Notes: generated from the letters alone by a model not told the origin. Shown: positions 1-5,352, numbered from the stretch's first letter. The stretch is DNA of 8,246 bases from Pseudomonadota bacterium (GCA_021805485.1 JAJZFF010000649.1:1-8246); one strand, 5' to 3'. Program-made: numbers and translations.

Positions 1-694
1 TCAGGTCGCCCTTCGAGAGCCGCGCCATCGCACCGGTCATGGCCTTCAGGATTCCGGCGATGTTGCGCTGGATGAAATACATCGCGACCAGGAAGAGCAG
101 GAAGACCGGTATGAAGATGCCGACGAAGCGGGTGACGTTGCTCCAGAACGAGGAGCGCAGGTCGCTGACATACATGCCGGTGCCGATCACCCAGTCCCAA
201 CCGGGAACCTTGGCCATGTAGGATATCTTGGCCTCGGGCGCCTTCGAGCCGGCCTTCGGGATGTAGTATTCGTGGAAGATCGGGTGGCCGGCCAGTGCCG
301 CCTTCAGCATCGGCCGGATGATGTAGGTGCCGTAGGCATCCTTGGTGTTGCTGCGGTTCGTGCCGATCAGGTTCTTGTTCGCGTGCTGAATGATGGTGCC
401 GTCCTTGTCGTCCACGAAATAGTAGTTGCCGTGATCGAACCTGGCGGCGCCGAGAATCTCGAGGGCCAGGCCCTGGGCCTGGTCTTCGGTCAGGGCGCCG
501 TATTTGGCGAGGCGGACGAAGGAGCCGGTGAGGGCGACGGCATTGTTCACCAGGGTGCGGACTTCCGCCTTCTTCGCGTTCAGTTCGAGGTGATAGGCGC
601 CAAGCAGGCTGATCACCAGGGCGGCGACCGTCATGGTGATACCGAACAGGCCGATCGCCGCGAATTGATGACGAATCGAAAGCTTGTGAAGCAC
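1..694 (-). CDS. Methyl-accepting chemotaxis protein with sCache_2-type sensor, 3' end cut by the window
   Basis: Membrane chemoreceptor; 231 N-terminal residues are visible and the frame is open to base 1. A GTG at 694-692 is the start, preceded by a GGGAG Shine-Dalgarno about 8 bases upstream. Residues about 9-33 form TM1. About 35-185 form a periplasmic sensor with features typical of single-Cache (sCache_2) domains: FDHGNYYFVDD at 86-96, an NLIGTN segment at 108-113, and KVPGWDWVIGTGMYV at 162-176. TM2 is about 188-208, and the arginine/lysine-rich stretch after it, ending SKGDL, looks like the start of a HAMP domain. By family rule the missing part should hold the rest of HAMP and the methylated signalling hairpin that contacts CheW/CheA. 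sCache_2 domains usually sense small organic acids; the ligand here cannot be deduced. The gene is divergent from the HPF operon. A sensor kinase or cyclase with the same front end is possible but less likely. Confidence 0.9.
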   Translation of the reverse strand, partial: MLHKLSIRHQFAAIGLFGITMTVAALVISLLGAYHLELNAKKAEVRTLVNNAVALTGSFVRLAKYGALTEDQAQGLALEILGAARFDHGNYYFVDDKDGTIIQHANKNLIGTNRSNTKDAYGTYIIRPMLKAALAGHPIFHEYYIPKAGSKAPEAKISYMAKVPGWDWVIGTGMYVSDLRSSFWSNVTRFVGIFIPVFLLFLVAMYFIQRNIAGILKAMTGAMARLSKGDL

Positions 695-773
695 GCTGTA
701 CTCCCGATGTATTTCCACTTCGCGCAGGGAAACAGAAAATCCTTAAGGAAAGATTGGGAATGGCGGAGACGCC

Positions 774-787
774 TTGACGTCGGTCAA
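774..787. promoter_or_regulatory. FNR/FixK-type operator (TTGAC-N4-GTCAA)
   Basis: A perfect 5+5 inverted repeat with a 4-base spacer, TTGACGTCGGTCAA. It matches the 14-base geometry of CRP/FNR-superfamily sites (FNR/FixK/DNR consensus TTGAT-N4-ATCAA). Its centre is at 780.5, about 70 bases before the HPF start codon and about 86 bases before the divergent chemoreceptor start, so it could serve either gene. The position relative to the -10-like hexamer at 809-814 fits activation of the HPF operon. The regulator gene is not in the window, so which family member binds is inferred. Confidence 0.6.
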
Positions 788-808
788 TGCGACCGGCGGA
801 TGAAGGCC

Positions 809-814
809 TAGGCT
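809..814 (+). promoter_or_regulatory. Candidate -10 element of the HPF operon
   Basis: TAGGCT keeps the T, A and final T positions of a sigma-70 -10 hexamer. A start of transcription about 7 bases downstream, near 821-822, would put the centre of the FNR-like box at about -40.5 to -41.5, the classic class II activator position. No -35 hexamer sits at the usual distance, as expected for an activator-dependent promoter. The hexamer alone is weak; its support is the spacing. Confidence 0.45.
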
Positions 815-836
815 GTTCACGTGGCAAGCAAGAGCG

Positions 837-842
837 AAGGAG
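837..842 (+). promoter_or_regulatory. Shine-Dalgarno site that sets the HPF start at 851
   Basis: AAGGAG lies 8 bases before the ATG at 851. It decides against the upstream in-frame GTG at 821, which has no comparable ribosome site and coincides with the predicted transcription start. Confidence 0.7.
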
Positions 843-850
843 ACGTCGCG

Positions 851-1411
851 ATGACCGTGCCGTTGCAGATCACCTTCAAGGACATTGACCGTTCCTCCGC
901 GCTCGAGGAGCGCATCCGCGAGAAGGCGGAGGTGCTGGGGCGGTTCGAGGCGCGGATCCTCCGCTGCCATGTCATCATCGAGGCGCCGCACCGGCATCAC
1001 CACAAGGGCAAGCTCTATCGCGCGCGGATCGAGATCGCGGTGCCGCGGGGCGATATCGTGATCAACCGGGAAAGCTCGGAGAACCACGCGCACGAGGATC
1101 CGTATGTCGCGGTCCGTGACGCGTTCGATGCCGCCGTGCGCAGGCTGGAGGACCATGCGCGGCGGCTCGACAACGCAGTCAAGCACCATGAGGAGGCGCT
1201 GGCGCGTGGTCAGGTGGTCCGGTTCGTGGCCGATGCCGACTACGGCTTCATCGCGACGGATGACGGGCGCGAGGTGTATTTCCACCGCAACAGCGTGGCC
1301 GGAAACGGGTTCGCGCGGCTGCGCGTGGGCGACGATGTGCGCCTTGCCGTGGCCGAGGGGCGGGACGGGCCGCAGGCGAGCCTCGTGCGCCCTGCCGGCC
1401 GGGGCGGCTGA
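851..1411 (+). CDS. Ribosome hibernation factor (HPF/RaiA domain) fused to a C-terminal cold-shock domain
   Basis: A 186-residue cytoplasmic protein. Residues 1 to about 112 form an S30AE/RaiA-HPF domain (MTVPLQITFKDID start, then an amphipathic helix around EERIREKAEVLGRF), the fold that sits in the decoding region of the 30S subunit and stops translation in stressed or resting cells. A His/Lys-rich loop, HRHHHKGK at 47-54, lies within it. Residues about 118-182 form a cold-shock domain with RNP1-like YGFIATDDG (131-139) and RNP2-like VYFHRN (142-147), a single-strand RNA-binding fold. Long HPFs normally carry a ribosome-dimerising C-terminal domain instead; here the cold-shock domain takes its place. 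The 851 start gives the family-typical N terminus; the GTG at 821 would add 10 residues. The gene leads a probable operon with cbpA (59-base gap) and cbpM. An FNR-like box upstream suggests induction at low oxygen. Confidence 0.9.
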   Translation: MTVPLQITFKDIDRSSALEERIREKAEVLGRFEARILRCHVIIEAPHRHHHKGKLYRARIEIAVPRGDIVINRESSENHAHEDPYVAVRDAFDAAVRRLEDHARRLDNAVKHHEEALARGQVVRFVADADYGFIATDDGREVYFHRNSVAGNGFARLRVGDDVRLAVAEGRDGPQASLVRPAGRGG

Positions 1412-1470
1412 CAGCCGTGCCGCGGCGTGCTTTGATCGCGACAGATGACGCTGTTCCGGGATGAGGCAGA

Positions 1471-2385
1471 GTGAAGGATCCTTACGACGTTCTGGGTGTG
1501 GCGCGGGATGCGGGGCAAGATGACATAAGGAAGGCCTATCGCCGGCTGGCGAAGGACCACCATCCCGACCTCAATCCCGGCAACGCGGCGGCTGAGGCGC
1601 GGTTCAAGGAGGTCTCGGCAGCCTATCATCTGCTGTCCGACGCCGATCAGCGCGCCCGGTTCGACCGTGGCGAGATCGATGCCGAGGGTCAGGAACGCGC
1701 CCGGCACGGCGGCTGGCGCGATTATGCCGAGACCGGCGAGGGCGCGCGCTACGGCGGCGGCGGCGCCTGGACCACCGACGATCTCGAGGCGATGTTCGGC
1801 TCGATGTTCGGCGGTGGACAGCGCGGCGGGCCGGGGCGCGGGCAGGACCGGCACTATTCACTGACGATCGGCTTCGTCGAAGCTGTCGTCGGCGGCACGC
1901 GGCGGCTGTCGCTGCCCGATGGCGGCACGCTCGACGTGCGGATTCCGCCCGGCACCGAGGATGGGCAGTTGCTGCGCCTGCGTGGCAAGGGCGGGGTGGG
2001 GTGGAATGGCGGGCCGGCCGGCGATGCGCTGATCCGCGTCGGCGTGGCGCCGCATCGCTTCTTCACCCGCGAGGGCCAGGACATCCGGCTCGACCTGCCG
2101 GTGACGCTGGCCGAGGCGGTGCTGGGCGGGCAGGTCGAGGTGCCGACGCCGGGTGGGGCGGTGCGGATGCGGATTCCCGCAGGGTCTGACAGCGGCACGG
2201 TGCTGCGGCTGCGCGGCCGCGGCGTGCCGGCGCATGGCGGCGGCGGCGCGGGCGATCTCTACGCCACGCTGCGCATCGTCATCGGCAAGCCGGACCCGGC
2301 GCTGGAAGCCTTCCTGCGCGGCTGGACGCCGGCGGAGACGCCCGATCCGCGCGCCGGGATGACGGAGACGGAGGTGCCGTCATGA
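1471..2385 (+). CDS. cbpA: CbpA-type DnaJ (class B J-domain co-chaperone)
   Basis: A 304-residue cytoplasmic Hsp40 that stimulates DnaK ATPase and hands it unfolded protein. The J domain is residues 1 to about 66 (PYDVLGV start, HPD motif at 31-33, then the DADQRARFDRG segment). A Gly/Phe-type linker follows at about 85-125 (DDLEAMFGSMFGGG) and then two DnaJ C-terminal substrate-binding domains at about 127-200 and 205-280. There is no CxxCxGxG zinc finger, in fact no cysteine, which separates CbpA from true DnaJ. The start is the GTG at 1471 after a GAGGCAG-like site; it gives the standard KDPYDVLGV beginning. The stop codon overlaps the next gene by four bases (ATGA), so CbpM is translationally coupled, matching the known CbpA-CbpM pair. 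E. coli CbpA also binds DNA; whether this one does cannot be seen. Confidence 0.93.
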   Translation: MKDPYDVLGVARDAGQDDIRKAYRRLAKDHHPDLNPGNAAAEARFKEVSAAYHLLSDADQRARFDRGEIDAEGQERARHGGWRDYAETGEGARYGGGGAWTTDDLEAMFGSMFGGGQRGGPGRGQDRHYSLTIGFVEAVVGGTRRLSLPDGGTLDVRIPPGTEDGQLLRLRGKGGVGWNGGPAGDALIRVGVAPHRFFTREGQDIRLDLPVTLAEAVLGGQVEVPTPGGAVRMRIPAGSDSGTVLRLRGRGVPAHGGGGAGDLYATLRIVIGKPDPALEAFLRGWTPAETPDPRAGMTETEVPS

Positions 2386-2732
2386 GCGATGGGGTGACGA
2401 TCGATGTCGTGATCGCCGAGGTGGCCGGGCTGGCCCGCGCCGATCTCGAACGCTGGGTGGCGCTGGAATGGGTGCGCCCGGAGCGGGCGGGGGGAGTCTG
2501 GCTGTTCCAGGGGATCGACATCGCGCGGGTGCGGCTGATTCAGGAACTCGCTGCCGACCTGCGGGTGGACGAGGAGGCGATGCCGGTGGTGCTCTCGCTG
2601 CTCGACCAGCTTTACGATGCGCGCCGGCGGATGCGCGCGCTGGCCGAGGCGATCGCCGCGGCTCCGGAGGAACCGCGGCGCGTGGTGCTCGAACACATCG
2701 CCGCCGCTCAGGAGCCGCCGAACCAGTTGTAG
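2382..2732 (+). CDS. cbpM: Chaperone modulator CbpM
   Basis: A 116-residue, mostly helical, acidic protein directly downstream of and overlapping cbpA. The N-terminal part (about 5-50, including IAEVAGLARADLERWVALEW then a VRPE turn) looks like the MerR-type winged-helix fold of CbpM. A basic/acidic helical tail (about 60-105, LLDQLYDARRRMRALAEAI) follows. In E. coli CbpM binds the J domain of CbpA and blocks its action with DnaK. The call leans on this fold plus the cbpA partner, since CbpM sequences are weakly conserved. Its last 25 bases overlap the end of the convergent molybdopterin oxidoreductase gene on the other strand. Confidence 0.82.
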   Translation: MSDGVTIDVVIAEVAGLARADLERWVALEWVRPERAGGVWLFQGIDIARVRLIQELAADLRVDEEAMPVVLSLLDQLYDARRRMRALAEAIAAAPEEPRRVVLEHIAAAQEPPNQL

Positions 2733-3427
2733 CCCTGCCGTACCCAGTAGCCGCTCGGGAACGTGTTGGTGACGCCGAGGGCGACGATCGATTTCGGGTT
2801 CTTGTAACCGAGCTTGGTCGGAATCCGCAGCCGCACCGGCGCGCCGAACGGGGCGGTGAGCGGCGCGCCGAGAAAGTCGAGTGCCAGGATCGTCTGCGGG
2901 TGCAGGGCGGAGGCCATGTCGATGCTCTCGTAATATCCGTCGGCACAGTGGAACGAGACATAGCGCGCCTTGAGGTCGGCATTCACCCGCCGCAGGAAAT
3001 GGCCGAGCGGCACGCCGCTCCACTGGCCGACGACCCGCCAGCCCTCGACGCAGACGAAGCGGGTGATCTGGCTTTCCTGCGGCAGGGCGCGCAACTCCGC
3101 GAGGCGCCAGGGCCGCTTGTCGCCGATGCGGCCGGTGAGGCCGAGGCGCCAAGTGGCAAGATCGACGCGCGGCGCCTGGTCGATGCTGTAGAAGGCGTTG
3201 AAGCGCGGCGGCCGGGTGATGGCGGAGGCCGGGAAGGTCGGCGCCAGCGTGTGCCGGTCGAACAGGGCGGCCTGCACCTCGTCGTTCCAGCGGGACATCG
3301 CGGTGAGCGCGCGGTCGGCAAGGTCGGGGTGTTTCAGGTTGTCGTAGTCGCAGCCGGTGAGGCTGGCGGCGGCGCCGAAGGCGAGGCTGCGACCGAGCAG
3401 GGCGCGGCGGTTGAGAAGCGTGCTCAT
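2708..3427 (-). CDS. MsrP(YedY)-like molybdopterin oxidoreductase, Tat-exported lipoprotein
   Basis: A 239-residue enzyme of the sulfite-oxidase molybdopterin fold. The segment TRFVCVEGWRVVGQWSGVPL (122-141) resembles the YedY/MsrP core, and C126 is the expected molybdenum-ligating cysteine. VSFHCADGYYESID (157-170) and RIPTKLGYKNPKSI (201-214) complete the pocket. The N terminus has an RR pair in NRRALLGRS (Tat signal), a short hydrophobic stretch, and a lipobox LTGC ending at C26. D27 follows, an inner-membrane retention signal in E. coli. It is about 95 residues shorter than E. coli MsrP. The ATG at 3427 lies 5 bases after the cytochrome stop and has a GGAG site in the end of that gene, so the two are one operon. 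MsrP repairs methionine sulfoxide in periplasmic proteins; that substrate is an inference here, and another sulfoxide or N-oxide is possible. Confidence 0.85.
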   Translation of the reverse strand: MSTLLNRRALLGRSLAFGAAASLTGCDYDNLKHPDLADRALTAMSRWNDEVQAALFDRHTLAPTFPASAITRPPRFNAFYSIDQAPRVDLATWRLGLTGRIGDKRPWRLAELRALPQESQITRFVCVEGWRVVGQWSGVPLGHFLRRVNADLKARYVSFHCADGYYESIDMASALHPQTILALDFLGAPLTAPFGAPVRLRIPTKLGYKNPKSIVALGVTNTFPSGYWVRQGYNWFGGS

Positions 3428-3432
3428 GGGTC

Positions 3433-4065
3433 TTACTCCGCGGCTTCGGTCATCTGGGGCAGGGGATCGGGAAGGCGGCCGCCGGTGATCATCGCGGGGA
3501 GGACGCGCGGCACCAGGGCGACCAGTAGGACGTGGACGATCAGGAAGGCGGAAATTCCGGCCATCGCGACGAAGTGGACGACGCGGGAATCGAAGAATCC
3601 GCCGAACAGATCCGACAGAAACCAGAGCTGCACCGGTTTCCAGACCGCCAGCCCCGACAATACGGCGAGAAGGCCGAGCGCGATGACCCCGAGATAAAGC
3701 AGCCGCTGCACGGCGTTGTAGACGCCGACCTCGTGCGGCAGGTGCAGGCGCAGCGCGGCCCAGATGTCGCGCAGCACGGCGCGGGGCGTCACCGGCAGGA
3801 GCTTGCGGCGGAAATGGCCGCTCGCCGTGCCCCAGACGAGATAGGCGAGCCCGTTGAGCATCAGCAGCCAGATCGCGGCGAGATGCCAGGCGATCGCCCC
3901 GCCCAGCCATTGCCCGATCGTCGCCCATTGCGGGAAGGTGAAGGGCAGGAAGGGGGATGCGTCGTAGATTTCCCAGCCGCTGCCGATCAGGGTGATGATC
4001 GCGATCGCGTTCAGCCAGTGCATGATGCGCAGCGGCAGGGGGTGGATGGGGCGGTTTCGGCGCAT
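3433..4065 (-). CDS. b-type cytochrome membrane subunit (cytochrome b561 / Ni-hydrogenase cyt b family)
   Basis: A 210-residue integral membrane protein with four main hydrophobic segments (about 15-32, 52-78, 115-140, 150-178). Histidines sit in each: H16 (RIMHWLNA), H61 (IAWHLAAIW), H154 (RVVHFVAM) and H168 (LIVHVLLV), the usual layout for two b hemes. It should carry electrons from quinol to the periplasmic molybdopterin enzyme encoded just downstream. This four-helix type differs from MsrQ/YedZ, a ferric-reductase-like protein that normally serves MsrP. I chose the ATG at 4065: a GAGGAAA ribosome site lies about 7 bases upstream, and MRRNRPIHPLPLRIMHW is a typical b561 start. A longer open frame to 4200 has no such support. 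It is the first gene of the pair and divergent from the Met/His-rich protein. Confidence 0.87.
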   Translation of the reverse strand: MRRNRPIHPLPLRIMHWLNAIAIITLIGSGWEIYDASPFLPFTFPQWATIGQWLGGAIAWHLAAIWLLMLNGLAYLVWGTASGHFRRKLLPVTPRAVLRDIWAALRLHLPHEVGVYNAVQRLLYLGVIALGLLAVLSGLAVWKPVQLWFLSDLFGGFFDSRVVHFVAMAGISAFLIVHVLLVALVPRVLPAMITGGRLPDPLPQMTEAAE

Positions 4066-4259
4066 TGTCGGTTTCCTCGCCTGTTGTTGCGATGATGCCT
4101 TGATGCGCCCGGGACGTCGCGGGGGTCGAGGTATCGAAACGATGACCAAACGGCATTGGATCGGCTGCGCCGGGCCGGTCATGTTTCCGGGGCGGACCAC
4201 GATGACCGGTCCGCGAGGAACCAGACCGGGGCGCCGCCCCCCAGACAGAGGAGACCACC
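4066..4259. promoter_or_regulatory. Divergent control region between cytochrome b and the Met/His-rich protein
   Basis: 194 non-coding bases with both promoters expected inside. Visible structure: CCGGTCAT at 4175-4182 is the inverted partner of ATGACCGG at 4202-4209 (19-base spacer). A further GATGACC stands at 4141-4147, repeating 4201-4207. A second, perfect 7-base inverted repeat, GCGGACC / GGTCCGC, spans 4192-4214. An AGAGGAG Shine-Dalgarno for the downstream gene is at 4247-4253. No convincing -35/-10 pair stands out on either strand. The repeats could be operator sites shared by both transcripts; that is inference. Confidence 0.4.
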
Positions 4260-4556
4260 ATGATCCGCATTCTCGCCACCACCGCCCTTGCCCTCGGCCT
4301 CGTCGCCGGTGTTGCCCAGGCGCAGACCACCAGCGCGATGGGGCACGACACGATGAGCCACACGACCGCGATGGGCCATACGACCGCGATGAGCCATGCG
4401 ACCGCCATGGGGCACAACGCGATGGGCCACGGCACCGCCATGGGTCACAACGCGATGGGCCACGGCACCGCCATGGGTCACAATGCGATGGGCCACGGCA
4501 CCGCCATGGGTCACGACACGATGGGGCACAGCGCCATGGGCCACTCCGCCTCGTAA
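4260..4556 (+). CDS. Small secreted Met/His-rich repeat protein (MGH repeats)
   Basis: A 98-residue protein. Residues 1-21 are a Sec signal peptide (MIRILATT, hydrophobic core, VAQA then cleavage before Q22). The 77-residue mature chain holds 13 Met-Gly/Ser-His triplets spaced 5 or 6 residues apart, with only A, T, N, G, D and S between them. There is no cysteine, no aromatic residue and no lysine or arginine after cleavage, so it is probably unstructured. The regular low-complexity code, the signal peptide and the AGAGGAG site support real expression. It resembles in style the MXKDX pentapeptide-repeat proteins. Two roles fit: a sacrificial methionine buffer re-reduced by the divergent MsrP-like enzyme, as in Azospira MrpX, or a Ag/Cu chelator, since HxxM motifs like those of SilE occur six times. 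Function unproven. Confidence 0.8.
   Translation: MIRILATTALALGLVAGVAQAQTTSAMGHDTMSHTTAMGHTTAMSHATAMGHNAMGHGTAMGHNAMGHGTAMGHNAMGHGTAMGHDTMGHSAMGHSAS
4401..4532 (+). repeat. Tandem repeat, four 33-base units inside the Met/His-rich gene
   Basis: Units begin at 4401, 4434, 4467 and 4500, each encoding TAMGHNAMGHG or a variant. Units 1 and 2 differ by one base and units 2 and 3 by one base, both silent; unit 4 differs from unit 3 by five bases and encodes TAMGHDTMGHS. The near identity points to recent duplication, and the unit length keeps the frame whatever the copy number. Confidence 0.95.
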
Positions 4557-4562
4557 GGCGCG

Positions 4563-4580
4563 CCGATCCCGTCGGATCGG
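4563..4580. terminator. Hairpin just after the Met/His-rich gene, possible terminator
   Basis: CCGATCC - CGTC - GGATCGG is a perfect 7-base stem with a 4-base loop, starting 7 bases after the stop codon at 4556. There is no T run after it, so intrinsic termination would be weak; it may instead protect the 3' end of the short mRNA. Confidence 0.4.
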
Positions 4581-4616
4581 ACGATGCCCCGACGCATCGC
4601 AGCCGCCGCCCGGTCG

Positions 4617-4634
4617 TCCCGGCCTTGGCCGGGA
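4617..4634. repeat. REP-like palindromic hairpin
   Basis: TCCCGGCC - TT - GGCCGGGA is a perfect 8-base inverted repeat lying between genes. Hairpins of the CGTCCCGGCC...GGCCGGGA kind recur in intergenic spaces of many GC-rich alphaproteobacteria, so this may be one copy of a dispersed family. Only one copy is visible here. It could also end transcription from the upstream gene. Confidence 0.4.
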
Positions 4635-4635
4635 A

Positions 4636-4663
4636 TTGATCGGGATGGCGGCTTTGCTACACT
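4636..4663 (+). promoter_or_regulatory. Candidate sigma-70 promoter of the peroxiredoxin-LysR-AhpD cluster
   Basis: TTGATC (4636-4641), a 16-base spacer, and TACACT (4658-4663) each keep four of six consensus positions. Transcription would begin near 4670, leaving a leader of about 20 bases before the ATG at 4691. The -35 abuts the REP-like hairpin. Confidence 0.5.
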
Positions 4664-4690
4664 CTGCAGATTACGGAGACCGGACCGGCC

Positions 4691-5347
4691 ATGGGCCTTG
4701 ACGAGCAACTTCAGGCAGAACGCGACCGCCGCACCGCCGACGAGGCGGTGCGCCTCGCTTATGAGGAAGTCTTCACCACACTCAGCACCAACGGGTTCCT
4801 GCCCAGCGTTCTGCCCGAGGAGGCGACGTTTCCGGATTTCGTGCTGCCGGATACCGAGGGGCGTCTCGTCTCGCTCGCCAGCCGACTCGCGCGGGGGCCG
4901 GTGATCGTGCAGTTCTTTCGCGGCGAGTGGTGCCCGTTTTGCCGGCTGATGCTCGATGCTCTGGTCGGCGCGCTGCCGGAGATCGAGGCGATTGGCGGCT
5001 CGCTGCTGGCGCTCACCCCCGATATCGGCCCCTGGGCGCGGGAGGCGAAGCGCAACCACGGCGCGACGTTCGACGTGCTGTCGGACGTCGATTGCGGGGT
5101 CGGTCTTGCCGCCGGGGTGGTGTTCCGCATCCCGCCGATCTACCGCGCGCGGCTGATGCGGGCGGGGATCGACTTTGCCGACCGCCAGGGCAACGGCTCG
5201 GAATTCCTGCCGATACCAGCGGTGTTCCTGCTCGATGCCGATGGCCGCGTGGCCTGGCGCTTCGTGAATGTCGACTTCACCCGCCGCGCCGCCCCGGAGC
5301 GCATCCTCTCCGCGCTGCGCCGCCTGGCTGCGCCGGAACGGGAGTAG
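4691..5347 (+). CDS. Peroxiredoxin-like (AhpC/TSA-type thioredoxin-fold) protein
   Basis: A 218-residue cytoplasmic protein without signal peptide. A helical N-terminal part (about 1-42) precedes a thioredoxin fold (about 43-213): FPDFVLPDTEGRLVSL (47-62), then VIVQFFRGEWCPFCRL with a CxxC at C81/C84, and later PIPAVFLLDADGRVAWRFV. The FFRGEWCPFC signature marks the peroxiredoxin-like branch in which the usual PxxxTxxC active site is replaced by WCPFC, so it may act as a peroxidase or as a thiol-disulfide reductase. The ATG at 4691 follows GGAG at 4676-4679, a rather long spacing of 11. The LysR gene begins 5 bases after its stop, so they share a transcript. The physiological substrate is unknown. 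Confidence 0.85.
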   Translation: MGLDEQLQAERDRRTADEAVRLAYEEVFTTLSTNGFLPSVLPEEATFPDFVLPDTEGRLVSLASRLARGPVIVQFFRGEWCPFCRLMLDALVGALPEIEAIGGSLLALTPDIGPWAREAKRNHGATFDVLSDVDCGVGLAAGVVFRIPPIYRARLMRAGIDFADRQGNGSEFLPIPAVFLLDADGRVAWRFVNVDFTRRAAPERILSALRRLAAPERE

Positions 5348-5352
5348 ACGCG

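Noticed and set aside
821..850. GTG at 821 as the start of the HPF gene
   Set aside because: No Shine-Dalgarno, it coincides with the predicted transcription start, and the added residues do not belong to the family's N terminus.
2468..3697. A 409-residue plus-strand frame over cbpM and the oxidoreductase
   Set aside because: No recognisable domain, Arg/Gly-rich composition, and it overlaps two well-supported genes.
3433..4200. Upstream start of the cytochrome at 4200
   Set aside because: The added 45 residues are not family-like, and the ATG at 4065 has a good ribosome site and a typical b561 beginning.
2708..4441. A single 577-residue minus-strand frame covering both the oxidoreductase and the cytochrome region
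   Set aside because: Only the last 239 residues are a real protein. The front part is an out-of-frame, Pro/Arg-rich reading of the cytochrome and of the Met/His repeat, common in GC-rich DNA.
4179..4544. Minus-strand frame reading the repeat as Val/His/Gly repeats (MAHGAVPHRVVTHGG)
   Set aside because: It is the mirror of the Met/His gene, has no signal peptide and no convincing ribosome site. The plus-strand frame has both.
4636..4649. TTGATCGGGATGG as a second FNR-type box
   Set aside because: Only the left half-site matches; the right half lacks ATCAA. It is better read as a -35 element.
4927..5352. N-terminal extension of the LysR gene into the peroxiredoxin-like gene
   Set aside because: The LysR DNA-binding domain begins exactly at the ATG at 5353; the extension is a shadow frame of the upstream gene.
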